Notes: generated from the letters alone by a model not told the origin. DNA of 64,000 nucleotides from Alphaproteobacteria bacterium (GCA_024743195.1 JANSXE010000013.1:42325-106324); one strand, 5' to 3'. Positions 18,766 through 29,302 are shown, counted from the stretch's first letter. A program made the numbers and translations.

Positions 18766-19986
18766 TCATCCCGTCGCCTCGATGCGGCGGATCGCCTGTT
18801 CGGCCTGCGCACGGGCCGCACGGTCGAGCGCCAGCACAGCCTCGATGCTGTCCGGCGTTGCCGGCTCGGTCGCGTCAAGCACGCGCTCGACGACGTCGGT
18901 GATCGCAAGGAAACCGATACGCTCCTCCAGGAACGCAGCCACGGCCGCCTCGTTGGCCGCGTTCAACACCGGCGGAGCCCAGGCCCCGGCGGCCAACGCT
19001 TCACGCGCCAAGCGGAGCGCCGGGAAGCGCGTCTCGTCCGGCGGCTCGAAATCCAACCGCGCCACTTCGACGAGATCCAACACCGGGCTCGCGGTCGCGA
19101 TGCGCGCCGGCCAGGCGAGGGTGTGGGCGATCGGTATGCGCATATCCGGCGCGCCCAGTTGCGCCAGGAAAGAACCGTCGCGATAGGCCACCATGGAATG
19201 GATCACGGATTGCGGATGCACCAGCACCACGATCCGCTCCGCCGGCATGGCGAACAGGTAGTGGGCCTCGATCACCTCGAGCCCCTTGTTCATCATGGTC
19301 GCCGAATCGACCGAGATCTTGGCGCCCATGTCCCAGTTCGGGTGCGCGACCGCCTGCGCCGGCGTGACGGCGGCGAGGCTCGCCCGATCCGCGGTGCGAA
19401 ACGGCCCGCCCGAGGCGGTCAGGATCAAGCGGTCGACGGCGGCGCGGTTATGCTCCTCGAAGACCTGGAAGATCGCGTTATGCTCCGAATCGACCGGCAG
19501 CAGGATCGCCTTCGACGCCGCGACTTCGTCCATCATCAGGCGCCCGGCGCTGACCAGGCATTCCTTATTCGCGAAGGCGACCATCGCGCCGCGTCGGACG
19601 GCGGCGAGCGTCGCGGGCAGCCCCGCGGCCCCCACGATGCCGGCCATCACCCAATCCGCCTCGCGCCGGGCCGCCTCGACGAGAGCCTCCGGCCCCGCGG
19701 CCGCCTCGCAGCCGCTTCCCGACAAAGCCTCCTTCAGCGCGTCGTAGCAGGACGGATCGGCCACCGCCGCAAAGCGCGCCTCGAAGCGCCGCGCAAGAGC
19801 CGCCAGCGCGGCAACGTTTCGATGCGCGGTCAGGGCCTCGATCCGAAACCTCTCGGGGGCCGCGGCGACGAGATCCATCGTGCTCCGGCCGACCGACCCG
19901 GTCGCGCCGAGCACGGTGATGCGCCGCGGGGCGTCGCCGGCGCCCGTGCGGGGCGCATGCCGTTCACTGTCCTGTCGGGCCGTCAT
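18766..19986 (-). CDS. dxr: 1-deoxy-D-xylulose 5-phosphate reductoisomerase
   Basis: Makes MEP from DXP with NADPH, committing carbon to isoprenoids (and so to the undecaprenyl phosphate made by UppS nearby). It has 406 residues from the ATG at 19986, which has GGGAAGAGG eight bases upstream. An ATG at 20010 would add eight residues. Signatures are the NADPH loop LGATGSVG, FANKE, PVDSEHNAIFQ, TASGGPF and MGAKISVDSATMMNKGLE. All metal and substrate ligands appear intact. Confidence 0.96.
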   Translation of the reverse strand: MTARQDSERHAPRTGAGDAPRRITVLGATGSVGRSTMDLVAAAPERFRIEALTAHRNVAALAALARRFEARFAAVADPSCYDALKEALSGSGCEAAAGPEALVEAARREADWVMAGIVGAAGLPATLAAVRRGAMVAFANKECLVSAGRLMMDEVAASKAILLPVDSEHNAIFQVFEEHNRAAVDRLILTASGGPFRTADRASLAAVTPAQAVAHPNWDMGAKISVDSATMMNKGLEVIEAHYLFAMPAERIVVLVHPQSVIHSMVAYRDGSFLAQLGAPDMRIPIAHTLAWPARIATASPVLDLVEVARLDFEPPDETRFPALRLAREALAAGAWAPPVLNAANEAAVAAFLEERIGFLAITDVVERVLDATEPATPDSIEAVLALDRAARAQAEQAIRRIEATG

Positions 19987-20021
19987 GCGCGCAGCCTCTT
20001 CCCTTTCCATCCCATCTCGCC

Positions 20022-20702
20022 TCAGAACGGCGCCGCCGGCATGTTCCAGCCCAACGCCGGTCCGCCCGCCTGATGGTAAAGCCAAAGCGCCGGCGCCGCC
20101 GCAAGATACCCGTCCAGCCGATCGAGGACCCCGCCGTGACCGGGAATGAGCCGGCCGGAATCCTTCACCTCAGCCCGCCGCTTTGACCAGGATTCGGCCA
20201 GGTCCCCGATCTGCGAGACCACCCCGAGACAGGCCGCGGAGGCCGCCGGGATCAGCAGCGACCCCGCGCCCGCCGCCATTCCCGCGAAAGCGGTCGCCGC
20301 CGCCGCAGACCCCGCGCCGCCCAGCAGCCCGGCCCAGGTCTTGTTGGGGCTGATGCGGGGGGCGAGCTTCGGACCGCCGATGCCGCGGCCGAAAGCATAG
20401 GCCCCCACATCCGTCGCCGTCACGATCAGCGCCAGCCAAACCAGCCGCTCCAGCCCGGACGGGTCCGCGCGCATCGACTGGGCCGCCGCACCGGCGGCGA
20501 GGATCACGGCCGAGCCGATCAAACCCGCGGCGAGCCGCCCCGCGGCCGGAAAGCGCCGGACGATGCGCCGCCACTCCCACAGCATGGCGAGAACGGCGGC
20601 CAGGATCAGAAGGTCGAACGCCCAACCGCCCCGCCAAATCGCAGCCGCCGCAATCGGCAGGATGACCGCGGCCGAGACGGTGCGGAGCCCCAGTTCCCCC
20701 AC
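20022..20702 (-). CDS. cdsA: Phosphatidate cytidylyltransferase
   Basis: Makes CDP-diacylglycerol from CTP and phosphatidic acid, the branch point for all phospholipids. It is an integral membrane protein of 226 residues, a little shorter than the family average of about 270. SPNKTWAG and the C-terminal signature GDLAESWSKRRAEVKDSG with GHGGVLDRLDG are intact, so it should be active. The start is a GTG four bases after the uppS stop. Confidence 0.94.
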   Translation of the reverse strand: MGELGLRTVSAAVILPIAAAAIWRGGWAFDLLILAAVLAMLWEWRRIVRRFPAAGRLAAGLIGSAVILAAGAAAQSMRADPSGLERLVWLALIVTATDVGAYAFGRGIGGPKLAPRISPNKTWAGLLGGAGSAAAATAFAGMAAGAGSLLIPAASAACLGVVSQIGDLAESWSKRRAEVKDSGRLIPGHGGVLDRLDGYLAAAPALWLYHQAGGPALGWNMPAAPF

Positions 20703-20706
20703 GCCG

Positions 20707-21453
20707 TCAGCGGCCGCCCGCGACCGACCCGAAGCGCCGGTCGCGCTGCGCGTACTCCGCCAGCGCGCCGCCGAGATCGTCGGCGTCGAAGTCCGGCCAA
20801 TACTTGTCGGTGAAGACCATCTCGCTGTAGGCGCATTGCCACAGGAGAAAGTTCGAGATCCGCTGTTCGCCGCTGGTGCGGATCAGCAGGTCCGGATCGG
20901 GCAGCCCCGCCGTCCAGAGGTAGTTCTCAAACAGGTTCGCATCGACCGCCTCGGGTCGGATCAGCCCGCGCCGAACGCTCTCCGCGATGTTCCGGGCGGC
21001 GCGCGCAATGTCCTGACGCCCGCCGTAATTCAGCGCCAGCACCAGCGTGGTGCCGTCGTTCCCTTCCGTCATGCGCTCGGAATCGTCGAGCAGCGCGACG
21101 ATGTCCGGCGCGAGCCCCTCGCGATCGCCGATCATTCGGAAGCGGACGTTTCGGCCGTGCAGATCGGCGATCTCCGAACGCAGATAGCGCCGCAGCAGAC
21201 GCATCAGCTCCTCGACCTCGGCGGCCGGACGGCGCCAGTTCTCGCTGGAGAAGCTGAACAGCGTCAGGATCTCAACGCCGAAGTCGCCGGCCGCACGGAC
21301 GGTGCGCCGCACCGCCTCGACGCCTTGCCGGTGCCCCGCGACGCGCGGCAAGCCGCGCTCGCGCGCCCACCGACCGTTGCCGTCCATGATGATCGCGACG
21401 TGTCGGGGAGCGGCGCGCTGCGCGCCGTCGTGCAACATCTGTTTGTCGGACAT
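20707..21453 (-). CDS. uppS: Isoprenyl transferase (undecaprenyl diphosphate synthase)
   Basis: Cis-prenyltransferase that builds the lipid carrier for peptidoglycan and other glycans. It has 248 residues from the ATG at 21453 (a TTG start ten codons earlier is less likely). The catalytic aspartate is D24 in IIMDGNGRWA. Further signatures are GHRQG, LTLFSFSSENWRR, NYGGRQDIA, DLLIRTSGEQRISNFLLWQ and a final YAQRDRRFG. It lies between frr and cdsA. Confidence 0.96.
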   Translation of the reverse strand: MSDKQMLHDGAQRAAPRHVAIIMDGNGRWARERGLPRVAGHRQGVEAVRRTVRAAGDFGVEILTLFSFSSENWRRPAAEVEELMRLLRRYLRSEIADLHGRNVRFRMIGDREGLAPDIVALLDDSERMTEGNDGTTLVLALNYGGRQDIARAARNIAESVRRGLIRPEAVDANLFENYLWTAGLPDPDLLIRTSGEQRISNFLLWQCAYSEMVFTDKYWPDFDADDLGGALAEYAQRDRRFGSVAGGR

Positions 21454-21511
21454 CTGTCCCCCGAACCTGCGCTCGTGCGTCAATCGACCGCCGCTGGGCG
21501 TCCTGCAGCCG

Positions 21512-22066
21512 CTAGACCTGCAGGATTTCCTCTTCCTTCTCCGCCAGGATCCCGTCGACCTCCGCGACCGTCCGATCGGTCAGCTTCTGGATCTCGTCCG
21601 CCAGGCGTCGCGCCTCGTCCTGACCGAGGTCGCCGTCCTTCTCCTGCTTTTTCGCCGCGTCCATGCCGTCGCGGCGCACATTGCGAACCGCGACACGCGC
21701 CTGTTCCGCATATTTGTGCGCCACCTTGATCAGGTCGCGACGGCGCTCCTCGTTCAACTCGGGGATCGGGACGCGGATCACATTGCCTTCGGTCTGCGGA
21801 TTGAGGCCGAGCTCCGACTCGCGAATCGCCTTCTCCGTGGCCTTGATGTTGTTCTGGTCCCAGACCGTGACGGTCAACATGCGCGGCTCGGGCACGCTGA
21901 CGGCGGCGACCTGATTCAGCGGCATCTCCGCCCCGTAGGCGACGACCCGCACCGGATCCAGCAGCGACGGCGACGCCCGGCCCGTGCGCAGCCCAGCGAG
22001 CTCCTTGCGCAGCGCCTCAGTCGCACCGTGCATCCGACGTTCGAGATCCTTAAGGTCGCTCGACAT
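21512..22066 (-). CDS. frr: Ribosome recycling factor
   Basis: With EF-G it splits the post-termination ribosome. The 184 residues equal the family length. The two-domain pattern is intact: a three-helix bundle with a beta insertion at about 30-105, with [21 protein letters not shown] and the C-terminal [11 protein letters not shown] segment. In most alphaproteobacteria pyrH precedes it; here 177 non-coding bases separate it from tsf, so it may have its own promoter. Confidence 0.97.
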   Translation of the reverse strand: MSSDLKDLERRMHGATEALRKELAGLRTGRASPSLLDPVRVVAYGAEMPLNQVAAVSVPEPRMLTVTVWDQNNIKATEKAIRESELGLNPQTEGNVIRVPIPELNEERRRDLIKVAHKYAEQARVAVRNVRRDGMDAAKKQEKDGDLGQDEARRLADEIQKLTDRTVAEVDGILAEKEEEILQV

Positions 22067-22156
22067 GGTCCGCTCATCCTTCCAACCGCCCGGCGCGCGA
22101 CGCGCCCGACCATCGAGTTACAGATCGACGCCGGGCCGCCTCCCCCAAACGACCGA

Positions 22157-22182
22157 CGCGGCGTTATATCACAAACGCCGCG
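22157..22182 (-). promoter_or_regulatory. Inverted repeat with possible frr -10 element
   Basis: Arms 22157-22165 (CGCGGCGTT) and 22174-22182 (AACGCCGCG) are perfect nine-base complements around an eight-base AT-rich loop. Read on the - strand, TATAAC at 22163-22168 makes a good -10 about 100 bases before frr, but the -35 region is poor. It could instead be the tsf terminator (62 bases past its stop), although no U-tract follows. Confidence 0.35.
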
Positions 22183-22243
22183 CCGGAAAAGCCGGGCCGA
22201 CGCGAAGCCGCCGACCGGGTATAGGTCTAGGCCGGACGGTTCC

Positions 22244-23170
22244 TCAGCCCTTCATCGCCGCGGCCACTTCGGCGGCGAAATCGTCTTCCTTCTTCTCGAT
22301 TCCTTCGCCGAGGCGATAACAGGCGAACGCCTTGAGCGTGACCGGCGCGCCGAGCTCCTTCGCCGCCTGCTCGATCACCTTGGACACCTTGCTTTCGCCG
22401 TCGATCATGTAGACCTGCTCGGTCAGCACGACCTCCTCGTAATATTTGCGGATGCGGCCCTCCACCATCTTCTCGATGATGTTGTCCGGCTTGCCCGACG
22501 CGCGGGCCTGTTCCGTCAGCACGTCGCGCTCGCGGTCCAGCGAGGCCGGGTCGACGTCGTCCACGCCCAGGAACTCGGGCTTTGCGGCGGCGATGTGCAT
22601 CGCGATGTTGCGGCCGAGCGTCGCCAACGCCTCCGCGTCGCCGGACGACTCCAGCGCCACCAGCACGCCGATCTTGCCGAGCCCGGGCTTCAGCGCGCTA
22701 TGCACGTAGGACGCGACCACGCCCTGCGGGACCTGCAAGGTCAGGGTGCGGCGGAAGCTCATATTCTCGCCGATCGTGGCGATCTTGTTGGTCAGCTCCT
22801 CCTCGACGGTGCGCTCGGTTCCCGGATAGGGCGCCTTCAGGATGGCGTCCGCATCGCCGCCTTTCTCGAGCGCGATGCCGGCCACCGTCTCGACGAACTC
22901 CTGGAAGTTCTCGTTGCGCGAGACGAAGTCGGTCTCGGCGTTGATCTCGACCAGCGCGCCGGTCGCGCCGGCGGTCGCGACGCCGACCAGCCCTTCGGCG
23001 GCGGTGCGGCCCGACTTCTTGGCGGCCTGCGAGAGGCCTTTCTTGCGCAGCCAGTCGACCGCGGCCTCCAAATCGCCGTCGGTCTCGTTCAACGCCTTCT
23101 TGCAGTCCATCATGCCCGCGCCGGTCTTGTCGCGAAGCTGTTTGACGAGAGATGCGGTGATCTCGGCCAT
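22244..23170 (-). CDS. tsf: Elongation factor Ts
   Basis: Nucleotide exchange factor that regenerates EF-Tu-GTP. It has 308 residues. The N-terminal UBA-like domain has [12 protein letters not shown], then the core with the EF-Tu-contacting TDFVSRN at about 80-86. The ATG at 23170 has GGAGAAGG five bases upstream; an in-frame ATG five codons earlier is less likely. It follows rpsB by 132 bases, which contain a perfect nine-base hairpin (23268-23276 with 23285-23293) but no U-tract. Confidence 0.97.
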   Translation of the reverse strand: MAEITASLVKQLRDKTGAGMMDCKKALNETDGDLEAAVDWLRKKGLSQAAKKSGRTAAEGLVGVATAGATGALVEINAETDFVSRNENFQEFVETVAGIALEKGGDADAILKAPYPGTERTVEEELTNKIATIGENMSFRRTLTLQVPQGVVASYVHSALKPGLGKIGVLVALESSGDAEALATLGRNIAMHIAAAKPEFLGVDDVDPASLDRERDVLTEQARASGKPDNIIEKMVEGRIRKYYEEVVLTEQVYMIDGESKVSKVIEQAAKELGAPVTLKAFACYRLGEGIEKKEDDFAAEVAAAMKG

Positions 23171-23302
23171 GAGAGCCTTCTCCATTCGATGCTGTCGCGC
23201 GGCGCAGCCGAGGCGCCTTCGCCCCGACCCGCGCGGTTTTCGTCAGTGCGGCTTACCAGTGAATGACGGCGCGGCGATGACAGCCGCCGCGCCGCCCACC
23301 CC

Positions 23303-24241
<939 letters not shown>

Positions 24242-24372
24242 CGAAATGGCTCCTTTCTTCTCCGGTTAGACCTCCACGGGGGGCAAGAGTGACCGGGCGT
24301 GTCCCGGCACCGGATGGAGCGCGCGCCCTATGACGGCGCGGCCCCGCACACCCCGTGTGCGTGATGGCGCGG

Positions 24373-24401
24373 GATATACAGCCGGGTTTCAGTCTTTGCA
24401 A
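24373..24401 (-). promoter_or_regulatory. rpsB promoter
   Basis: On the - strand, TTGCAA (24396-24401) and TATATC (24373-24378) are separated by 17 bases, a good sigma-70 match. The predicted leader is about 125 bases and contains a CACAC/GTGTG stem-loop and other GC-rich pairing, so S2 autoregulation through the leader is possible but not shown. Confidence 0.6.
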
Positions 24402-24422
24402 GAGGCGCGGGCGCGCCCCGGA

Positions 24423-27400
24423 TCACAGATCCTGCACGTCGACGACGCCGGGGATCGACTTCACGGCCTGCCGGAAGGCGGCGTTGATGGCGTAGGTGCG
24501 GGCCAGCGTCAGGCCGATCTCGCCCTCCTCGCGGTCGACCAGCTCGATCTCCACCCGGCCGCGGCCCGGCTTGCCGTGGCCTTCGAAGACCTTGGTCAGC
24601 GGCGCGAGCGGGCTGTCGTCGCGCAGCCGGATCAGCATGCCGTCGGCGGCCTGGGCCGCCTCCTCCTCCAGCGGGCGGCAGGCGGTGGCGGTCAGGCGGA
24701 ACTCGGCCTCCGCCCCCTCGCCCCGCTTCTGGACGTCGACGGTCATCAGAAGCGGCTCGCCGCTCTCCAGCATCTCGCGCGCGCCGGACAGCACTTCCTG
24801 GAACAGCGTCACCTCGAAGGCGCCCGACGCGTCCGACATCTGCACGAAGGCCATCTTGGAGCCGCGCGAGGTGGTCATCATCCGCTTGCCGCCGACGATG
24901 CCGGCGAGCTTCACCGCCTTGGAGGTGCGCACGCGGCCTGACAGCACGTCCGCGTACTGTACGACTCCCAGACGCCGGCAGGCGTTCGCGTACGCCGCCA
25001 GCGGATGGGAGGAGAGGTAGAAGCCGATCGCCTCGAACTCATTCTGCAGCCGCTCCGTCGGCGGCCAGTCCGGCCGGTCGGGCAGGCTCGGCCGGTTGAG
25101 CGCGTCCGGCGCGTCGCCGAACAGGCTGACCTGGTCGCTGTTGCGGTCGGACTGCGCGGCCTGGCCGTGGCGCACCACGCTTTCCAGCCCGTCGAACAGC
25201 CGGCGGCGGTTGGCCTCCAGGCTGTCGAAGGCGCCGGCCTTCACCAGATTCTCCATCAGGCGCTTGTTGAGCGTCCGCGCGTCGACGCGCTCCGCGAAAT
25301 CGAACGGGTCCGCATACGCGCCGTTCGCCGAGCGCTCCTCGACCACCGTCTGCATGGCGCCGCTGCCGACATTCTTGAGCGCGGCGAGCGCGTAGCGCAC
25401 CTTGCGCGTCCCGTCCGCGCCCTTCTCGACCGAGAAGATCACGTCGGAGCGGTTGACGTCCGGCGGCAGCAGCTCGATCTCCAGCCGATCCATCTCGGCG
25501 CGGAAGACGTTGAGCTTGTCGGTGTTGTGCATGTCGAGCGTCATGGAGGCGGCCATGAACTCGACCGGGTAGTTCGCCTTCAGCCAGGCCGTGTGATAGG
25601 CGACCAGCGCATAGGCGGCCGCGTGGCTCTTGTTGAAGCCGTAGCCGGCGAAGGCGGCGATGGTGTCGAAGATCTCGTTCGCCTTGGCGGCCGGAACCTG
25701 GGAGTGCTGTTCGGCGCCGTCGACGAAGATGGCGCGCTGGGTGTCCATCTCCGCCTTGATCTTCTTGCCCATGGCCCGGCGCAGGAGGTCGGCGCCGCCG
25801 AGCGTGAAGCCCGCCAGCTCCTGCGCCATCTGCATCACCTGCTCCTGATAGATCGGGATGCCGAAGGTCTCCTCGAGGCAGGCCTCGAGCTTGGGATGCG
25901 GATAGACCGGCCGCTCCTCGCCGTGCTTGCGCTTGATGTAGGTCGGGATGTTCTCCATCGGACCCGGTCGGTAGAGCGCGACGACGGCGATCAGATCCTC
26001 GAAGCGGTCGGGCTTCATGGTCTTCAAGACGTCGCGCATGCCGGACGATTCCAACTGGAAGACGCCCACCGTCTGGCCCTTGCACAGCATCTCGAAGCTG
26101 CGCCGGTCGTCGAGCGGGATCTGGGCGACGTCGAGCGGCTCGTCGCGATCCTCGCGCCGGTCGATCAACTCCTTCGCGCGCGCGATGACGGTCAGCGTCT
26201 TCAGGCCCAGGAAGTCGAATTTGACCAGCCCCGCCTGCTCGACCCACTTCATGTTGAACTGGGTCACCGGCATGTCGGAGCGCGGATCGCGATAGAGCGC
26301 CACCAGCTCGTCCAGCGGCCGGTCGCCGATCACCACGCCGGCGGCGTGGGTCGAGGCGTGGCGATAGAGCCCCTCCAGCTTGCGCGCGATGGAGACGAGG
26401 CGCTCGACCGCCGGCTCGTTTTCGATCTCCGCCTGGAGGAGCGGCTCCCCGTCGATCGCCTGATCGAGGGTCACCGGATTGGCCGGATTGTTCGGCACCA
26501 TCTTGCAGATGCGGTCGACCTGGCCGTAGGGCATCTGCAGCACCCGGCCGACGTCGCGCAGCACCGCGCGCGCCTGCAGCTTCCCGAAGGTGATGATCTG
26601 GGCCACCCGGTCGCGGCCGTATTCGCGCTGGACGTAGCGGATCACCTCGTCCCGCCGATCCTGGCAGAAGTCGATGTCGAAGTCCGGCATGCTGACGCGC
26701 TCGGGGTTCAGGAACCGCTCGAACAGCAGCCCGAAGCGCAAGGGGTCCAGATCCGTGATGGTGAGCGCCCAGGCGACGACCGAGCCCGCGCCCGAGCCGC
26801 GGCCCGGCCCGACCGGGATGTCCTGCGCCTTCGACCATTGGATGAAGTCCGCGACGATCAAGAAATAGCCGGGGAAGCCCATCTGCTCGATGACGTCCAG
26901 CTCGTAGTCGAGGCGTTTGCGGTAGGGCTCGGCGGCCTCCTCGCGCGCGGCCTCGTCCATCGCCTCGGTCCAGACCTGCGTCTCCAGGCGGTGCTGCAGA
27001 CCTTCGACGGCGAGGTCGCGCAGCGCCTGCTCCTCCGAGCGGCCGTCCAGCTTGGTGTAGACCGGCAGCAACGGCTTGATCTTCTCCGGCGCGGTCGCGC
27101 AGCGCCTGGCGACGACGAGCGTGTTGTCGACCGCCTCCGGCAAGTCGGCGAAGAGCGCCCGCATCTCCTGCGGGCTCTTGAAGTAATGCTCCGCCGTCAG
27201 CCGGCGCCGGTCGCTCTCGGAGAGATAGGCCCCTTCCGCGATGCAGATCAGCGCGTCGTGCGCCTCATGCATGTCGCGGGTCGGGAAATAGCAGTCATTG
27301 GTCGCGATCAGCGGGACGTCGAGCCGGTAGGCGAGGTCGATGAAGGCCGCCTCGGTCTTGTCCTCCTCGACCAGCCCGTGGCGCATGATCTCGACATAGA

Positions 27401-27917
27401 GCCGATCGCCGAATGCCGCCTTCAGCCGCTCCGTCAGCGCCTCGGCGGCCTGGCTCTGGCCCTCCAGCAGCATCCGCCCGACCGGCCCCTGTGGGCCACC
27501 GGTGAAGGCGATCAGGCCGGCGTTCAGCGCCTCCAGATCGTCGAGGCCGACTTGCGCGTCCTCGCCCGCCTCGGTCTCCAGATAGGCGCGGGACAGGAGC
27601 TTCATCAGATTGGCGTAGCCGCTCTCGTCCTTGGCCAGCAGGACGATCGGGTCGGGCGGCGGCGCAACGCCCATCTTATTGGGCGCCCGATCCTCGCGCC
27701 GCAGCGCGATCTGCGCGCCGACGATGGGCTGCAGCCCGGCCCCGGCCGCCGTCGTCGCGAACTCGAGCGCGCCGAAGAGGTTGCCCGTATCGGTGACCGC
27801 GACCGCCGGCATGTCCATCCCGGCGGCCAGTTTCACCAGATCCTTGATGCGGATCGCCCCCTCCGCCAGCGAATAGGCGGAATGGACGCGAAGATGGACG
27901 AATTCGGCGTGCGGCAT
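24423..27917 (-). CDS. dnaE: DNA polymerase III subunit alpha
   Basis: Replicative polymerase of the chromosome. It has 1164 residues, as for DnaE1. The N-terminal PHP domain begins HLRVHSAYSLAEGAI. The catalytic core has GPGRGSGAGS and the metal-binding aspartates in PDFDIDF near residues 410-416. The helix-hairpin-helix region follows, and a C-terminal OB domain starts near VKLAGIVGGKR. This is the main replicase and not the error-prone DnaE2 (imuB/imuA are absent). lolD is usually its upstream neighbour; here a ppk2 gene on the other strand intervenes. Confidence 0.97.
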   Translation of the reverse strand: MPHAEFVHLRVHSAYSLAEGAIRIKDLVKLAAGMDMPAVAVTDTGNLFGALEFATTAAGAGLQPIVGAQIALRREDRAPNKMGVAPPPDPIVLLAKDESGYANLMKLLSRAYLETEAGEDAQVGLDDLEALNAGLIAFTGGPQGPVGRMLLEGQSQAAEALTERLKAAFGDRLYVEIMRHGLVEEDKTEAAFIDLAYRLDVPLIATNDCYFPTRDMHEAHDALICIAEGAYLSESDRRRLTAEHYFKSPQEMRALFADLPEAVDNTLVVARRCATAPEKIKPLLPVYTKLDGRSEEQALRDLAVEGLQHRLETQVWTEAMDEAAREEAAEPYRKRLDYELDVIEQMGFPGYFLIVADFIQWSKAQDIPVGPGRGSGAGSVVAWALTITDLDPLRFGLLFERFLNPERVSMPDFDIDFCQDRRDEVIRYVQREYGRDRVAQIITFGKLQARAVLRDVGRVLQMPYGQVDRICKMVPNNPANPVTLDQAIDGEPLLQAEIENEPAVERLVSIARKLEGLYRHASTHAAGVVIGDRPLDELVALYRDPRSDMPVTQFNMKWVEQAGLVKFDFLGLKTLTVIARAKELIDRREDRDEPLDVAQIPLDDRRSFEMLCKGQTVGVFQLESSGMRDVLKTMKPDRFEDLIAVVALYRPGPMENIPTYIKRKHGEERPVYPHPKLEACLEETFGIPIYQEQVMQMAQELAGFTLGGADLLRRAMGKKIKAEMDTQRAIFVDGAEQHSQVPAAKANEIFDTIAAFAGYGFNKSHAAAYALVAYHTAWLKANYPVEFMAASMTLDMHNTDKLNVFRAEMDRLEIELLPPDVNRSDVIFSVEKGADGTRKVRYALAALKNVGSGAMQTVVEERSANGAYADPFDFAERVDARTLNKRLMENLVKAGAFDSLEANRRRLFDGLESVVRHGQAAQSDRNSDQVSLFGDAPDALNRPSLPDRPDWPPTERLQNEFEAIGFYLSSHPLAAYANACRRLGVVQYADVLSGRVRTSKAVKLAGIVGGKRMMTTSRGSKMAFVQMSDASGAFEVTLFQEVLSGAREMLESGEPLLMTVDVQKRGEGAEAEFRLTATACRPLEEEAAQAADGMLIRLRDDSPLAPLTKVFEGHGKPGRGRVEIELVDREEGEIGLTLARTYAINAAFRQAVKSIPGVVDVQDL

Positions 27918-28030
27918 GCCCGCATGATAAGCGAGTCGCCGCCCGCGTCACGGGGGCGAACGGGGCGCCGGTGCGATTTCCTGGGGATAAGTCCGGATGC
28001 ATCGCCGTCCTCCCCTCGCTCAAGGGGCGA

Positions 28031-28072
28031 TTGATCTCGGTCAATCGGCGAAGCCGCCGCCGGGCGCAGAAT
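28031..28072 (+). promoter_or_regulatory. FNR/FixK-type site and class II promoter for ppk2
   Basis: TTGATCTCGGTCAA at 28031-28044 is the TTGA-N6-TCAA form bound by FNR, FnrL and FixK, with TTGAT on one arm and GTCAA on the other. CAGAAT at 28067-28072 is a fair -10 (four of six bases). With that -10 the start would be near 28079, putting the centre of the site at about -41.5, the classic class II position for activation. The site also faces dnaE, whose start is 114 bases away, but orientation and spacing fit ppk2. Confidence 0.6.
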
Positions 28073-28159
28073 GGTCGGGTGAGCAGCGACGGCTCGGGGA
28101 AGACCCGCTTGGGGGAAGCGCCGGTCGGGGTCGTCGCGTGACGAGGGGGAAACGCCATC

Positions 28160-29302
28160 ATGTCCGATCCGCAACGCGCCGCCGGCGCGGACGACGCTTT
28201 GTCGCCCGAGGCCGCGCCCGAGGCCGAGCCCAAGGCCGAGCCCGCGGCGACGCCGAAAGCGCGGGCCCGCCGCGCCGCGCCGAAGCCCGCTGCGCCGCCC
28301 CCGCCTGAGGACGCGGCCGCCGCAACCCCGTCCGAGCCGCCATCCGATCAGACTGGGGACGCGCCCGCCGAGCCCGAGTCCGCCGAGCCCGAGTCCGCCG
28401 AGCCCGCCCACGACGCCGGCGCGGCGTTGCACCACCTGGCGCAGCTGCGCCGCGATCCCGAGGCCGTGCGCCGCGCCTTCGAGACCGGCGAGTACCCCTA
28501 CGCCCGCAAGATCAAGCGCCCGGTCTACGAGAAGCAGAAGGCGGCGCTTCAGGTCGAGCTGCTGAAGGTCCAGAAATGGGTGCGCGAGACCGGCCAGCGC
28601 GTCGTCATCCTGTTCGAAGGGCGCGACGCCGCCGGCAAGGGCGGGACCATCAAGCGCTTCATGGAGCATCTCAACCCCCGCGGCGCGCGCGTGGTCGCGC
28701 TGGAGAAGCCGACGGAGGAGGAGCAGGGCCAGTGGTACTATCAGCGCTATGTCCGCCATCTGCCCACCCAGGGCGAGATCGTGATGTTCGACCGCTCCTG
28801 GTACAACCGCGCCGGCGTCGAGCGCGTGATGGGCTTCTGCAGCGCCAACCAGTATCTGGAGTTCATGCGCCAGACCCCGGATTTCGAGCGCATGCTGGTG
28901 CGCGACGGCGTCTGGCTCTTCAAATACTGGTTCTCGGTGACGCAGGAGGAGCAGCGCCGCCGCTTCATGGCGCGCCGCCACGATCCGCTGAAGCAATGGA
29001 AGCTCTCGCCGATCGACCTCGCCTCGCTGGAGAAATGGGGCGACTACACCGAGGCGAAGGAGGCGATGTTCTTCTACACCGACACCGCCGACGCGCCCTG
29101 GACGATCGTGAAGTCCGACGACAAGAAGCGCGCGCGCCTCAACTGCATGCGCCACTTCCTCGCCACTCTCCCCTATCCGGAGAAGGACGCCAAGATCGTG
29201 CGCGGCCCCGACCCGCTGATCGTCGGCGCCGGAAGCCACGTCGTCGGCGCCAGCGACCACATCCTCGGCGCGTCGCTGCACCCGGACCAGCGCCGGGCGT
29301 GA
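28160..29302 (+). CDS. ppk2: Polyphosphate kinase 2 (paralogue A) with disordered N-terminus
   Basis: PPK2 enzymes transfer phosphate between polyphosphate and nucleotides, usually making ATP or GTP from the diphosphate. It has 380 residues. The first 85 or so are a low-complexity Ala/Pro/Glu region with a repeated ESAEP unit, not part of the fold. The kinase core follows: Walker A FEGRDAAGKGG at 153-163, Walker B region VMFDRSWYNRAGVERV, and a lid with WKLSPIDLASLEKW. The sequence fits the PA0141-like class I group. AGGGGGA precedes the ATG. It stands alone on the + strand between dnaE and lolD, where the class usually has no gene. A paralogue lies at 38105-39043. Confidence 0.93.
   Translation: MSDPQRAAGADDALSPEAAPEAEPKAEPAATPKARARRAAPKPAAPPPPEDAAAATPSEPPSDQTGDAPAEPESAEPESAEPAHDAGAALHHLAQLRRDPEAVRRAFETGEYPYARKIKRPVYEKQKAALQVELLKVQKWVRETGQRVVILFEGRDAAGKGGTIKRFMEHLNPRGARVVALEKPTEEEQGQWYYQRYVRHLPTQGEIVMFDRSWYNRAGVERVMGFCSANQYLEFMRQTPDFERMLVRDGVWLFKYWFSVTQEEQRRRFMARRHDPLKQWKLSPIDLASLEKWGDYTEAKEAMFFYTDTADAPWTIVKSDDKKRARLNCMRHFLATLPYPEKDAKIVRGPDPLIVGAGSHVVGASDHILGASLHPDQRRA

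Noticed and set aside
25005..28034. A 1009-codon open frame on the + strand, opposite dnaE
   Set aside because: It is the antisense of dnaE, rich in Arg, Asp, His and Leu, with no domain, and arises from GC-rich codon bias. dnaE itself has complete motifs.
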